Origin: JAENWH01 sp038248745
GTDB lineage: Bacteria; Bacillota; Clostridia; Peptostreptococcales; Anaerovoracaceae
NCBI GenBank assembly: GCA_038248745.1
Contig: JBBRXC010000092.1
Location: 1-6,639 of the forward strand
Length of the DNA: 6,639 nucleotides
Reading direction: 5' to 3'
Shown here: positions 1-3,941 of the stretch, piece after piece
How the letters are laid out: each line of letters starts with the position of its first letter
How positions within the stretch are numbered: the stretch's first letter is position 1
Position numbers and translations under genes: made by a program
Notes under the pieces: model-generated
Seen by the model: the letters and a program-made list of their open reading frames with translations, nothing else
Told to the model about the DNA's origin: nothing
The model's database searches: none

Positions 1-108
1 AACGTCTTCTACCACCCGAAGATCGGGGGATTCAATACCCCCCACATAATCCCGTGTCTTCGTGTCTATAATACGGTAAAGGCCTTCTTCTTTAACAATC
101 TCGTACAT
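1..108 (-). CDS. Hypothetical protein, N-terminal part (runs off left edge)
   Basis: The first 36 residues of an open frame start at an ATG at 108 and continue past base 1 with no stop. The start is chosen because a strong AGGAGG site lies about 6 nt upstream (complement of 115-120). The peptide begins MYEIVKEEGLYRIIDTKTRD and looks soluble and charged; I do not recognise a family. The gene overlaps the last 17 bases of the zinc-ribbon gene upstream of it, so it is probably the next gene of the same operon and may be translationally coupled. A G/C-run inverted repeat (about 24-42) lies inside the frame but has no T-tract, so it is not read as a terminator. Confidence 0.7.
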   Translation of the reverse strand, partial: MYEIVKEEGLYRIIDTKTRDYVGGIESPDLRVVEDV

Positions 109-304
109 TGGAGACCTCCTTTACAAAGTTTTTAAGATATGCCACATCCTTTTCAAATTGCTTTTGGCATTTTTTACAGGCCCATTGTTCATGTTGAAAA
201 TATAAATTAACTAGTGTACGCTTACATAACGGACAGGTCTGTTGATGTTCTACTGGCGATGGATAAGCAATCTTAGGTTTTCCAAAATTAGATGTATCGT
301 ACAT
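92..304 (-). CDS. Small zinc-ribbon protein (70 aa)
   Basis: This is a 70-residue protein with two CxxC knuckles, C24-P-L-C27 and C43-K-K-C46, separated by 15 residues. That is the layout of a rubredoxin-like or treble-clef zinc ribbon. A basic, helical-looking tail follows. A longer in-frame start at 331 is possible, but the ATG at 304 is preferred because GGAGG lies 7 nt upstream and the start overlaps the stop of the preceding gene (TGATG, shared base 304), a typical coupling arrangement. The neighbouring gene is another 70-aa zinc-ribbon protein, but the two do not align outside the cysteines. Binding partner and function are unknown; such small phage proteins may contact nucleic acid or host proteins. 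The frame and Zn site are secure; the role is not. Confidence 0.8.
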   Translation of the reverse strand: MYDTSNFGKPKIAYPSPVEHQQTCPLCKRTLVNLYFQHEQWACKKCQKQFEKDVAYLKNFVKEVSNVRDC

Positions 305-516
305 CACTTCGCCTCCAAATTCTTCCCACACATTGGGCAGAAACTTATTGACAACCGAATATTAGCAACTGTGGCGTCAGAGTGAAAATCTGCCATCAAT
401 GCTCCTCTACTAATGATCAAAGGAACTTTACCCCAATCTGTAGCAATGTTAACAAGGGGTTCTTTTACAGTCCGGTTGCAATAACCGCATTCAGATTTTG
501 TACGTGCGTGAGTCAT
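304..516 (-). CDS. Small zinc-ribbon protein (70 aa)
   Basis: This is a 70-residue protein with a split zinc site: C10-G-Y-C13 near the N-terminus and C60-P-M-C63 near the C-terminus, the latter in a CPMCGKNL ending common in short phage and bacterial zinc-ribbon proteins. The 46 residues between contain a hydrophobic strand region (VPLIISRGAL). The frame is open up to 576, but the start at 516 is chosen because AAAGGAG lies about 7 nt upstream. The longer version would overlap the end of the preceding gene and lacks a good site. The gap to the upstream 150-aa gene is 13 nt, and the stop overlaps the ATG of the next zinc-ribbon gene. Function is unknown. Confidence 0.8.
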   Translation of the reverse strand: MTHARTKSECGYCNRTVKEPLVNIATDWGKVPLIISRGALMADFHSDATVANIRLSISFCPMCGKNLEAK

Positions 517-529
517 ATCTTTTCTCCTT

Positions 530-982
530 TCAAGAGACGGAGTCTGCAAACACAATTGCCATTTTTTTACAATCATCGAGAGTTAGAGCCACAGTGTCAA
601 TAGGATAACTATCATCAGCCTCATCTAAGCCGGTGACAAGTAAATTATACATTGGGTCATATGCTATAATATCTCCTTCTTGAACGACATCCCCAATTCC
701 AAATCCACACATACCTCGATGACTCCATCCATACCATTTTTGTTCTTTTTCGCAGAAGCCAATTGTGCATATTGTTTTTTTTGGTCTCGCTAACTCGGGT
801 TTAATTCCTCTTTTAACAAGAAGACGATGCGCTAATTTAGTTGAGCCAATATAATGTCCATCTTTAGTATATGCGCTGTAGAATGTAATAGGTTCATTTG
901 TAGGAGGAATCATATAGGTTTCTTCACGGATTTCATAACCTACCTTATATCTTCTTGTGACCTTGCTCATTACTATATGCAT
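530..982 (-). CDS. Conserved phage hypothetical protein with WYGWSHR motif (150 aa)
   Basis: This is a 150-residue soluble protein. Residues 34-67 (FYSAYTKDGHYIGSTKLAHR onward) and 83-98 (WYGWSHRGMCGFGIGD) resemble a conserved hypothetical protein that I recall from Gram-positive phages, where a Y-G-W-S-H-R/x-FGxGD segment recurs. No catalytic motif is evident, and the C-terminus contains a segment rich in D and E. The start at 982 is supported by AAAGGAG about 7 nt upstream. The gene follows a probable terminator at 1009-1040. A TGTAATGAAAGG sequence just upstream resembles the -10 half of the window's repeated promoter but lacks its TYGC box, so the driver of this gene is uncertain. It heads a run of four closely spaced genes going left. 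The family likeness is from memory only. Confidence 0.75.
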   Translation of the reverse strand: MHIVMSKVTRRYKVGYEIREETYMIPPTNEPITFYSAYTKDGHYIGSTKLAHRLLVKRGIKPELARPKKTICTIGFCEKEQKWYGWSHRGMCGFGIGDVVQEGDIIAYDPMYNLLVTGLDEADDSYPIDTVALTLDDCKKMAIVFADSVS

Positions 983-1008
983 AACTTTCTCCTTTCATTA
1001 CAGACACG

Positions 1009-1040
1009 AAAAGGGGAAGGGCATGTTAGACTATACCCTT
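1009..1040 (-). terminator. Probable rho-independent terminator after the 95-aa gene
   Basis: On the minus strand an 8-bp stem (AAGGGTAT with ATGCCCTT, one G-T wobble) and an 8-nt loop are followed by CCCCTTTTCG. The stop codon of the 95-aa gene (1031-1033) sits at the loop side of the stem. The T-tract is short and broken by C, so termination may be partial. Confidence 0.5.
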
Positions 1041-1318
1041 GCCTTCAATACAAAGTTCCAAGCTTTGTTCAAGTCAAACCCACCGTTCACACAAGAAATC
1101 AACAGTACCTGCAAAATCCCTGCAGAAACAATCAATACTGTATCTGGAGTAACCCCCAATGATTTTTTTGTTACCATTGCGGTGTATCCCATATACCGTT
1201 TATGAAAGTTTTCCCAGGTCTCTTGCGAGATCTCTTCATTACTCATCTTTTCGAGGATCCTTTCCTTTTCCCTCTTTACTTTGAACTTTGTACTTCTTGG
1301 CAATTGAATCATCTTCAT
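1031..1318 (-). CDS. Small phage membrane protein (95 aa)
   Basis: This 95-residue protein has a very basic N-terminal third (KFKVKREKER), a polar helical middle, one hydrophobic segment at about 58-77 (TVLIVSAGILQVLLI) and a short basic C-terminus (NFVLKARV). The pattern of a single membrane pass followed by a conserved short tail resembles small proteins I recall beside DUF6353-like genes in phages; the function is unknown. The frame is open up to 1420, but the ATG at 1318 is chosen because AAGGAGG lies 8 nt upstream and a promoter-like element (1336-1362) lies just beyond, in the gap after the 254-aa gene. The gene thus seems to have its own promoter as well as read-through from upstream. 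It is followed by a probable terminator that overlaps its stop codon. Confidence 0.8.
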   Translation of the reverse strand: MKMIQLPRSTKFKVKREKERILEKMSNEEISQETWENFHKRYMGYTAMVTKKSLGVTPDTVLIVSAGILQVLLISCVNGGFDLNKAWNFVLKARV

Positions 1319-1335
1319 ATACCTTACCTCCTTTC

Positions 1336-1362
1336 TCACTATAGGGTGAGTTTTTCTTACGA
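1336..1362 (-). promoter_or_regulatory. Promoter-like element copy 1 (TCGT-N15-TATAGTGAGA)
   Basis: This is a divergent copy of the repeated element: TCGT at 1362-1359, a 15-bp spacer with AAAAAC, then TATAGT at 1343-1338. It lies between the 254-aa and 95-aa genes, right before the AGGAGG of the latter. Unlike the other copies, the -10 is flanked by a 5-bp inverted repeat (CTCAC...GTGAG), a possible operator. Confidence 0.55.
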
Positions 1363-1364
1363 TC

Positions 1365-2129
1365 TTAATACTTTTGTTTAGGATATACGGTTGCCTCAAT
1401 TGATAGACAAGGTTCTCCATTTGGAGTTAAATGACTTGAATATTCTACCTCAATGCTCCCATTACGAGTACGATCAAGATCAAAACCCATTTGATCGCCA
1501 AGTTTAGTTGATGGAATATTAAGCGCATAATATAAATCATTTAGATCCAACCATGTTTCCGACCTAAGAGTATAACTAAGGTCGAGTACTTTTTGTCTGA
1601 TTTTCTCAGCCGAAGACCTAAAATATCGATCGGAGAGCGCATCATAACACAATACGTCCCCATTTCCTGTGATAATGATCGTCCTGTCCCCCAATGGATG
1701 CGTATCAAGTCTATCTTTTGCGATAGAATCTCTTACTTGAATCTCTTTATTTCGGCCAATCTGTTCAACGACCTTCTCTTTGTATTCACGGAAGGCAGTC
1801 TCACTAAGAGAATATAACGCTGCCAATGCTGCGTTACGACTTGTGTTAATACTATTTGCACCAATGATACAAGTTATGGATGTAGCTCCCATAATCACTG
1901 GAGGTATGAAGAATGTCCAGGTTAGCTTTACAATTTCAGGAAATGAAAGAGGCTCTCCAGTAAATTTACTTTCTTCCTCTTTAATAAGCGTATACGCTTT
2001 CAAAGTGGCATGCCCTGTAAATAACGCAGTTGATAAAACGCCTGCACAACCAAGACCTGTAAGAATTGCTGGGCTATTATTTAAAATAACCTGACCAAAT
2101 TGCTTTAATCCCTTTTGAAAATTATTCAT
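1365..2129 (-). CDS. DUF6353-like phage membrane protein (254 aa)
   Basis: This is a 254-residue protein with two N-terminal membrane segments (about 21-43, from AILTGLGCAGVLSTALF, and about 72-93, FFIPPVIMGATSITCIIGAN). A conserved-looking charged helix follows (about 96-125, SRNAALAALYSLSETAFREY), then a soluble C-terminal domain with CYDALSDRYFRSS, LNDLYYALNI and PNGEPCLSIE. The order SPA(I/L)LTG - TWxxxIPxV - IIGANS - RNAALA - YD..S.RYF matches what I recall of DUF6353, a family found mostly in phages of Gram-positive bacteria with no assigned function. The start ATG overlaps the stop of the 66-aa gene (TAATG, base 2129), so it is translationally coupled and depends on the promoter at 2386-2413. 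The topology suggests that the C-terminal domain is anchored at the membrane. The family call is from memory. Confidence 0.8.
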   Translation of the reverse strand: MNNFQKGLKQFGQVILNNSPAILTGLGCAGVLSTALFTGHATLKAYTLIKEEESKFTGEPLSFPEIVKLTWTFFIPPVIMGATSITCIIGANSINTSRNAALAALYSLSETAFREYKEKVVEQIGRNKEIQVRDSIAKDRLDTHPLGDRTIIITGNGDVLCYDALSDRYFRSSAEKIRQKVLDLSYTLRSETWLDLNDLYYALNIPSTKLGDQMGFDLDRTRNGSIEVEYSSHLTPNGEPCLSIEATVYPKQKY

Positions 2130-2329
2130 TATACCCTCTCTTCCTTAGTTAAGATAAAATCAAGTTGTTTTCCGAATACTCGGGTTAACCATGAGATTGC
2201 GTCTGGATCTTTAGGGTCAATCATAAATGGTTTGGAATTAGGCATTGTGACAATAACATTTCCAGTGAATAGACATTTTTCTGCAGAGGTAACATTTCCT
2301 CGTCCGTCTCTAACTTCAATTGTTGTCAT
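2129..2329 (-). CDS. Hypothetical protein (66 aa), first gene of a coupled pair
   Basis: This is a 66-residue soluble protein with an N-terminal beta-rich half (TTIEVRDGRGN, FTGNVIVTMP) and a helical acidic/hydrophobic second half (DPDAISWLTRVFGKQLDFIL). I do not recognise a family. The start is supported by AAAGGAG with a 6-7 nt gap to the ATG at 2329. A leader of about 55 nt separates it from the promoter-like element at 2386-2413. Its stop shares a base with the start of the DUF6353-like gene, suggesting that the two are made together and perhaps act together. Confidence 0.75.
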   Translation of the reverse strand: MTTIEVRDGRGNVTSAEKCLFTGNVIVTMPNSKPFMIDPKDPDAISWLTRVFGKQLDFILTKEERV

Positions 2330-2385
2330 ATTATTCTCCTTTCAATAATCAAAATATAAAGAGAGCGATATTACTACCACTCCAC

Positions 2386-2413
2386 TTCATTATAGCCACA
2401 GTTTAAGTTGCGA
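2386..2413 (-). promoter_or_regulatory. Promoter-like element copy 2 (TCGC-N15-TATAATGAA)
   Basis: TCGC at 2413-2410, a 15-bp spacer and TATAAT at 2394-2389 match the repeated element. This copy points at the 66-aa/254-aa gene pair. Its spacer is the most diverged (ACTTAAACTGTGGC), and its leader is longer than those in the small-gene array. A T-rich stretch from the preceding unit's terminator abuts it. Confidence 0.75.
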
Positions 2414-2414
2414 C

Positions 2415-2458
2415 AAAAAGAAAGAATACTAATAAGCGAGTAAGCCCTCCTGTCGCTC
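2415..2458 (-). terminator. Weak terminator after the 34-codon frame
   Basis: A 5-bp stem (AGCGA with TCGCT) closes a 13-nt loop containing AGGAGGG and is followed by a T-rich run (TATTCTTTCTTTTTG). Its position just before the next promoter matches the other units, but the stem is the weakest in the array. Confidence 0.4.
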
Positions 2459-2561
2459 AGTCGTGATTATTGCACTTCAAACCCGCTGGACTATAACCAG
2501 CTACTTGATTTATAGGTATCAACTCCTCACGGAAGTCAAAATCACACCTGTATTCTTTCAT
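2457..2561 (-). CDS. Doubtful 34-codon frame, or a short noncoding RNA unit
   Basis: Between promoter copy 3 and a weak terminator lies a unit whose only sizeable frame is 34 codons (starts MKEYRCDFDF, ends GLKCNNHD). Its ATG lies inside the TATAATG of the promoter itself, so a transcript starting at the normal distance would not contain it, and no ribosome binding site precedes it. An in-frame TTG at residue 14 directly follows GAGGAG, with no spacing. The peptide composition (two Cys, a terminal CNNHD, FREELIPINQVAGYSPAG) looks protein-like and may be the tail of a once longer zinc-ribbon gene. Alternatively the unit makes a structured RNA of about 120 nt: a GCTGG/CCAGC hairpin with a 7-nt loop and a C(GTGA)G hairpin are visible. 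Either reading is unproven. Confidence 0.3.
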   Translation of the reverse strand: MKEYRCDFDFREELIPINQVAGYSPAGLKCNNHD

Positions 2562-2584
2562 TATAGGACATGTTTTTATTGCGA
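2556..2584 (-). promoter_or_regulatory. Promoter-like element copy 3 (TCGC-N15-TATAATGAAAG)
   Basis: TCGC at 2584-2581, a 15-bp spacer with AATAAAAACATGTCC, and TATAAT at 2565-2560. It is close to the array consensus. It reads into the doubtful 34-codon unit and begins right after the T-tract of the 65-aa gene's terminator. Confidence 0.75.
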
Positions 2585-2585
2585 C

Positions 2586-2615
2586 AAAGAAAAGAGACTA
2601 AGCTTGCGCTTCATC
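2586..2615 (-). terminator. Rho-independent terminator of the 65-aa gene
   Basis: Minus-strand stem GATGAAGC / GCTTAGTC (8 positions, one G-A mismatch and one wobble) with a GCAA tetraloop, then TCTTTTCTTTG. The TAG stop of the 65-aa gene lies in the 3' arm and the T-tract leads straight into promoter copy 3. Confidence 0.7.
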
Positions 2616-2795
2616 ATCTTTTCTATTACTTTCTATAAGTCCTACAATTCCTGTTATGATATGTACCATTATTCCAAATATAAATATTGGCAACCTCTCT
2701 ATTGGCAGTCCAGGTATATATGTTGTAATTATACAACAATATCCCAAAACCATCCACAATATAATTAACCATAAATACTTGATAAAATATTCCAT
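2598..2795 (-). CDS. Small two-pass membrane protein (65 aa)
   Basis: This 65-residue protein is almost entirely hydrophobic, with two predicted membrane segments (about 5-27, IKYLWLIILWMVLGYCCIIT, and about 36-54, LPIFIFGIMVHIITGIVGL) joined by a short PGLPIERLP turn. It ends in a charged tail, ESNRKDDEAQA. The start at 2795 has AGGAGG about 8 nt upstream and follows promoter copy 4 with a leader of roughly 25 nt. Its stop codon lies within its own terminator. Two-pass hydrophobic phage proteins of this size can be holins, superinfection-exclusion proteins or host-membrane modifiers; nothing in the sequence decides between these. Confidence 0.75.
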   Translation of the reverse strand: MEYFIKYLWLIILWMVLGYCCIITTYIPGLPIERLPIFIFGIMVHIITGIVGLIESNRKDDEAQA

Positions 2796-2820
2796 AATCT
2801 AATCCTCCTATAAGACTTTA

Positions 2821-2849
2821 TTTCATTATAGGAAATGTTTTTATTGCAA
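2821..2849 (-). promoter_or_regulatory. Promoter-like element copy 4 (TTGC-N15-TATAATGAAA)
   Basis: TTGC at 2849-2846, a 15-bp spacer (AATAAAAACATTTCC) and TATAAT at 2830-2825. It drives the 65-aa membrane protein, whose AGGAGG starts about 15 nt downstream of the -10. Confidence 0.78.
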
Positions 2850-2851
2850 CG

Positions 2852-2876
2852 ATAAAGAAAGAGAGTTTTCACTCTC
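2852..2876 (-). terminator. Rho-independent terminator of the 77-aa gene
   Basis: A perfect 6-bp stem GAGAGT / ACTCTC with a GAAA tetraloop, followed by TTTCTTTATC. It lies 15 nt beyond the stop of the 77-aa gene and abuts promoter copy 4. Confidence 0.75.
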
Positions 2877-2891
2877 AATCTTTTAAAAGGT

Positions 2892-3125
2892 TTATTTGAT
2901 TTTTGTCAAAAAGTTCTGTGCTGACGTCTCAAGCTCTAATCTACCATTGTCGGCTAGATATGCAATGTAGTCTACCTCGTCTTCTGATAGCCCCAATGAA
3001 TTTAACCATTTTCTAAATTCATCTATTCCATCTTTACGAGATAATTTTCCACCCATTCTACTCCAACTAGCAATATATCTTGATACGTGTACGCCTCGAA
3101 TACCTTTATTTTCAAATCTATCCAT
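2892..3125 (-). CDS. Small soluble hypothetical protein (77 aa)
   Basis: This 77-residue protein is the only clearly soluble product of the small-gene array. It has a basic N-terminal half (GGKLSRKDGIDEFRKWLNSL), then an acidic helix (LSEDEVDYIAYLADNGRLEL) and a short tail ending NFLTKIK. It reads as an all-helical domain with IDEFRKWLNSLGLSEDEV and AxxGRLELETSAQNF segments resembling phage hypothetical proteins I have seen; no function is assigned. The start at 3125 is supported by GAGAGG about 8 nt upstream and by promoter copy 5 with a short leader. It has its own GAAA-loop terminator, so it is a one-gene unit. Confidence 0.8.
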   Translation of the reverse strand: MDRFENKGIRGVHVSRYIASWSRMGGKLSRKDGIDEFRKWLNSLGLSEDEVDYIAYLADNGRLELETSAQNFLTKIK

Positions 3126-3139
3126 AATAAATACCTCTC

Positions 3140-3168
3140 TTTCATTATAGGATATGTAAATATAGCGA
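3140..3168 (-). promoter_or_regulatory. Promoter-like element copy 5 (TCGC-N15-TATAATGAAAG)
   Basis: TCGC at 3168-3165, a 15-bp spacer (TATATTTACATATCC) and TATAAT at 3149-3144. The spacer belongs to a second subtype (TATATTTACA) shared only with copy 6. It drives the 77-aa gene. Confidence 0.78.
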
Positions 3169-3192
3169 GAAAAGAAGTAAGCTTTCGCCTAC
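3169..3192 (-). terminator. Rho-independent terminator of the 43-aa gene
   Basis: Stem GTAGGC / GCTTAC (6 bp, one G-T wobble) with a GAAA tetraloop, then TTCTTTTCTCGC. The TAG stop of the 43-aa gene is inside the 5' arm. The T-tract overlaps the TCGC box of promoter copy 5. Confidence 0.75.
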
Positions 3193-3320
3193 CTTATTTT
3201 CAATATTTCTTGCCATTGTGTAATACCAGAAAGAATGCTGTAGATTGTAAATAACAAATAACCTTCTACCGCTAACACAGTTAGAAATTTCGTCTTATAC
3301 TTTCTCCAAAATCTTTTCAT
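3189..3320 (-). CDS. Small single-pass membrane protein (43 aa)
   Basis: A 43-codon frame starting at the ATG at 3320, preceded by AAGGAG with about 6 nt spacing. The protein begins with a very basic, aromatic stretch (MKRFWRKYKTKF), followed by one hydrophobic segment (about 13-31, including LLFTIYSIL) and a short polar end (QWQEILKIR). The positive-inside rule suggests an N-in, C-out orientation. It has its own promoter (copy 6) and terminator. No family is recognised. The strong ribosome binding site and regular cassette position make it a real gene despite its size. Confidence 0.72.
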   Translation of the reverse strand: MKRFWRKYKTKFLTVLAVEGYLLFTIYSILSGITQWQEILKIR

Positions 3321-3340
3321 AATTACTCCTTTCAAGTTTA

Positions 3341-3370
3341 CTTTCATTATAGGCCGTGTAAATATAGCGA
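3341..3370 (-). promoter_or_regulatory. Promoter-like element copy 6 (TCGC-N15-TATAATGAAAG)
   Basis: TCGC at 3370-3367, a 15-bp spacer (TATATTTACACGGCC) and TATAAT at 3351-3346. It shares the TATATTTACA spacer subtype with copy 5. It drives the 43-aa gene. Confidence 0.78.
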
Positions 3371-3396
3371 AAGAAAGAGGGCGTTAACCCACTTTC
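3368..3396 (-). terminator. Rho-independent terminator of the 33-aa gene
   Basis: Stem GAAAGTGGG / CCCTCTTTC (8 pairs and a T-T mismatch) with a 6-nt loop containing GTTAAC, followed by TTTCGC. It starts directly after the TGA stop of the 33-aa gene and overlaps the start of promoter copy 6. Confidence 0.65.
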
Positions 3397-3498
3397 TCAC
3401 TTTGAAGGAAACAACATATTTAATACCATTGCAACTCCTGCGGATGTCAATTTATACCCGACGATCACGCAGACCAATCCAATTATTATACCTAACAT
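3397..3498 (-). CDS. Small single-pass membrane protein (33 aa)
   Basis: A 33-codon frame from the ATG at 3498 with AAGGTGA about 5 nt upstream. The sequence is MLGIIIGLVCVIVGYKLTSA followed by 13 residues ending LNMLFPSK. One membrane segment (about 2-15) is followed by a second, weakly hydrophobic helix, giving a small membrane-embedded peptide. It lies between promoter copy 7 and its own terminator. No family is recognised. Peptides of this shape in phages include toxins, lysis accessories and modulators of host membrane complexes, but nothing here decides the role. Confidence 0.68.
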   Translation of the reverse strand: MLGIIIGLVCVIVGYKLTSAGVAMVLNMLFPSK

Positions 3499-3510
3499 AA
3501 TATCACCTTC

Positions 3511-3539
3511 TTTCATTAAAGGCGATGTTATTTTTGCGA
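3511..3539 (-). promoter_or_regulatory. Promoter-like element copy 7 (TCGC-N15-TTTAATGAAAG)
   Basis: TCGC at 3539-3536, a 15-bp spacer (AAAAATAACATCGCC) and a -10 variant TTTAAT at 3520-3515. It drives the 33-aa gene. The A-to-T change at the second -10 position, normally the most conserved base, predicts a weaker promoter. Confidence 0.68.
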
Positions 3540-3566
3540 AAAGAAAGAAGCAGCTTTCGCTACTTC
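3539..3566 (-). terminator. Rho-independent terminator of the 63-aa gene
   Basis: Stem GAAGTAGC / GCTGCTTC (8 bp, one wobble) with a GAAA tetraloop, then TTTCTTTTCGC. The TAG stop of the 63-aa gene (3560-3562) lies in the 5' arm, and the T-tract meets the TCGC box of promoter copy 7. Confidence 0.8.
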
Positions 3567-3751
3567 ATCCTTTGAAACCTCCACAGGTCGTTCTTTAATC
3601 TGTTTGTAATCATCCTCTGTTCTTTTTCTGTAATCTTGTAATACAATGTATCCATCATAACATCCCACGAGTCTTCTAAGACTTCTAATAATCTTATCAA
3701 CCCCAATAATGCTACAATGATAATAATCGACGCAATCGTTAAAATCCACAT
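3560..3751 (-). CDS. Small single-pass membrane protein with helical tail (63 aa)
   Basis: This 63-residue protein has one strong membrane segment at about 3-20 (ILTIASIIIIVALLGLI) and a long cytoplasmic-type helix rich in charged and aromatic residues (LEVLEDSWDVMMDTLYYKIT, then EKEQRMITNRLKNDLWRFQR). The frame is open to 3835, but the ATG at 3751 is chosen because GGAGGTGA lies about 6 nt upstream and the longer version would begin upstream of promoter copy 8. A second frame (GTG at 3749) overlaps most of the gene but runs through the terminator, so it is rejected. The protein is anchored by its N-terminus, with a tail that could bind a partner. The family is unknown. Confidence 0.72.
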   Translation of the reverse strand: MWILTIASIIIIVALLGLIRLLEVLEDSWDVMMDTLYYKITEKEQRMITNRLKNDLWRFQRMK

Positions 3752-3786
3752 AAACTTCACCTCCATATAATGTGACTCTGTTTCCT

Positions 3787-3815
3787 TTTCATTATAGGCC
3801 ATGTTTTTATTGCAA
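3787..3815 (-). promoter_or_regulatory. Promoter-like element copy 8 (TTGC-N15-TATAATGAAA)
   Basis: TTGC at 3815-3812, a 15-bp spacer (AATAAAAACATGGCC) and TATAAT at 3796-3791. The whole element is identical to copy 9. It drives the 63-aa gene with a leader of about 35 nt. Confidence 0.8.
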
Positions 3816-3838
3816 AAGAAAAGCCATGTTTCCACGAC
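3814..3838 (-). terminator. Rho-independent terminator of the 17-aa gene
   Basis: Stem GTCGTG / CATGGC (6 pairs, two of them G-T) with a GAAA tetraloop, followed by TTTTCTTTTG. The stem is weak in base pairing, but the tetraloop and long T-tract match the other units. It merges with promoter copy 8. Confidence 0.6.
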
Positions 3839-3862
3839 AAGTCTTCTTTAATTATTTATAAG

Positions 3863-3916
3863 TTATCTACAAATTGTTAATAACGCAACCAATATTACAT
3901 ATACTAAAATTTCCAT
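3863..3916 (-). CDS. Hydrophobic micro-peptide (17 aa)
   Basis: A 17-codon frame, MEILVYVILVALLTICR, begins at the ATG at 3916 with a near-perfect AGGAGG about 8 nt upstream. The peptide is one membrane-length hydrophobic helix with an acidic N-terminus and a basic C-terminus. It occupies its own unit between promoter copy 9 and a GAAA-loop terminator, with about 25 noncoding bases after the stop. Its size is well below usual gene-calling limits. The ribosome binding site and cassette context are the case for translation; the composition alone could be chance. A small membrane peptide or toxin-like role would fit but is inference. The transcript could also act mainly as RNA. Confidence 0.55.
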   Translation of the reverse strand: MEILVYVILVALLTICR

Positions 3917-3941
3917 AATAAATACCTCCTATAATGTTATA

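Noticed and set aside
22..43. G/C-run inverted repeat (GGGGG...CCCCC) near the left edge
   Set aside because: It lies inside an open coding frame and has no T-tract on either strand, so it is not a credible terminator.
985..1010. TGTAATGAAAGG before the 150-aa gene as a tenth promoter copy
   Set aside because: The -10 half is similar, but the upstream position holds CCCT instead of TYGC and the spacer lacks the AT-rich/ACA core; left as a weak possibility only.
1331..1350. CTCACTATAGGG on the plus strand resembling a T7-type promoter
   Set aside because: Only the 3' half of the T7 consensus matches, it points against all genes, and the sequence is explained by promoter copy 1 on the minus strand.
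1593..2094. Plus-strand open frames (for example 1593-1817 and 1780-2094)
   Set aside because: They lie opposite the DUF6353-like gene, lack ribosome binding sites and give no recognisable protein; every supported gene is on the minus strand.
2120..2150. TATAATGAA at the 66-aa/254-aa gene junction
   Set aside because: No TYGC box lies 15 bp upstream, and the sequence is explained by the overlapping stop and start codons of the coupled genes.
2480..2510. tRNA-like anticodon arm (GCTGG stem, 7-nt loop)
   Set aside because: No D-arm, T-loop (TTCGA) or acceptor stem can be built around it on either strand, and on the plus strand loop position 33 is C rather than T.
3528..3749. 73-codon minus-strand frame with GTG start overlapping the 63-aa gene
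   Set aside because: It runs through the GAAA-loop terminator and into promoter copy 7, and the ATG two bases upstream in the other frame has the better-placed GGAGGTGA site and a clear membrane-protein product.
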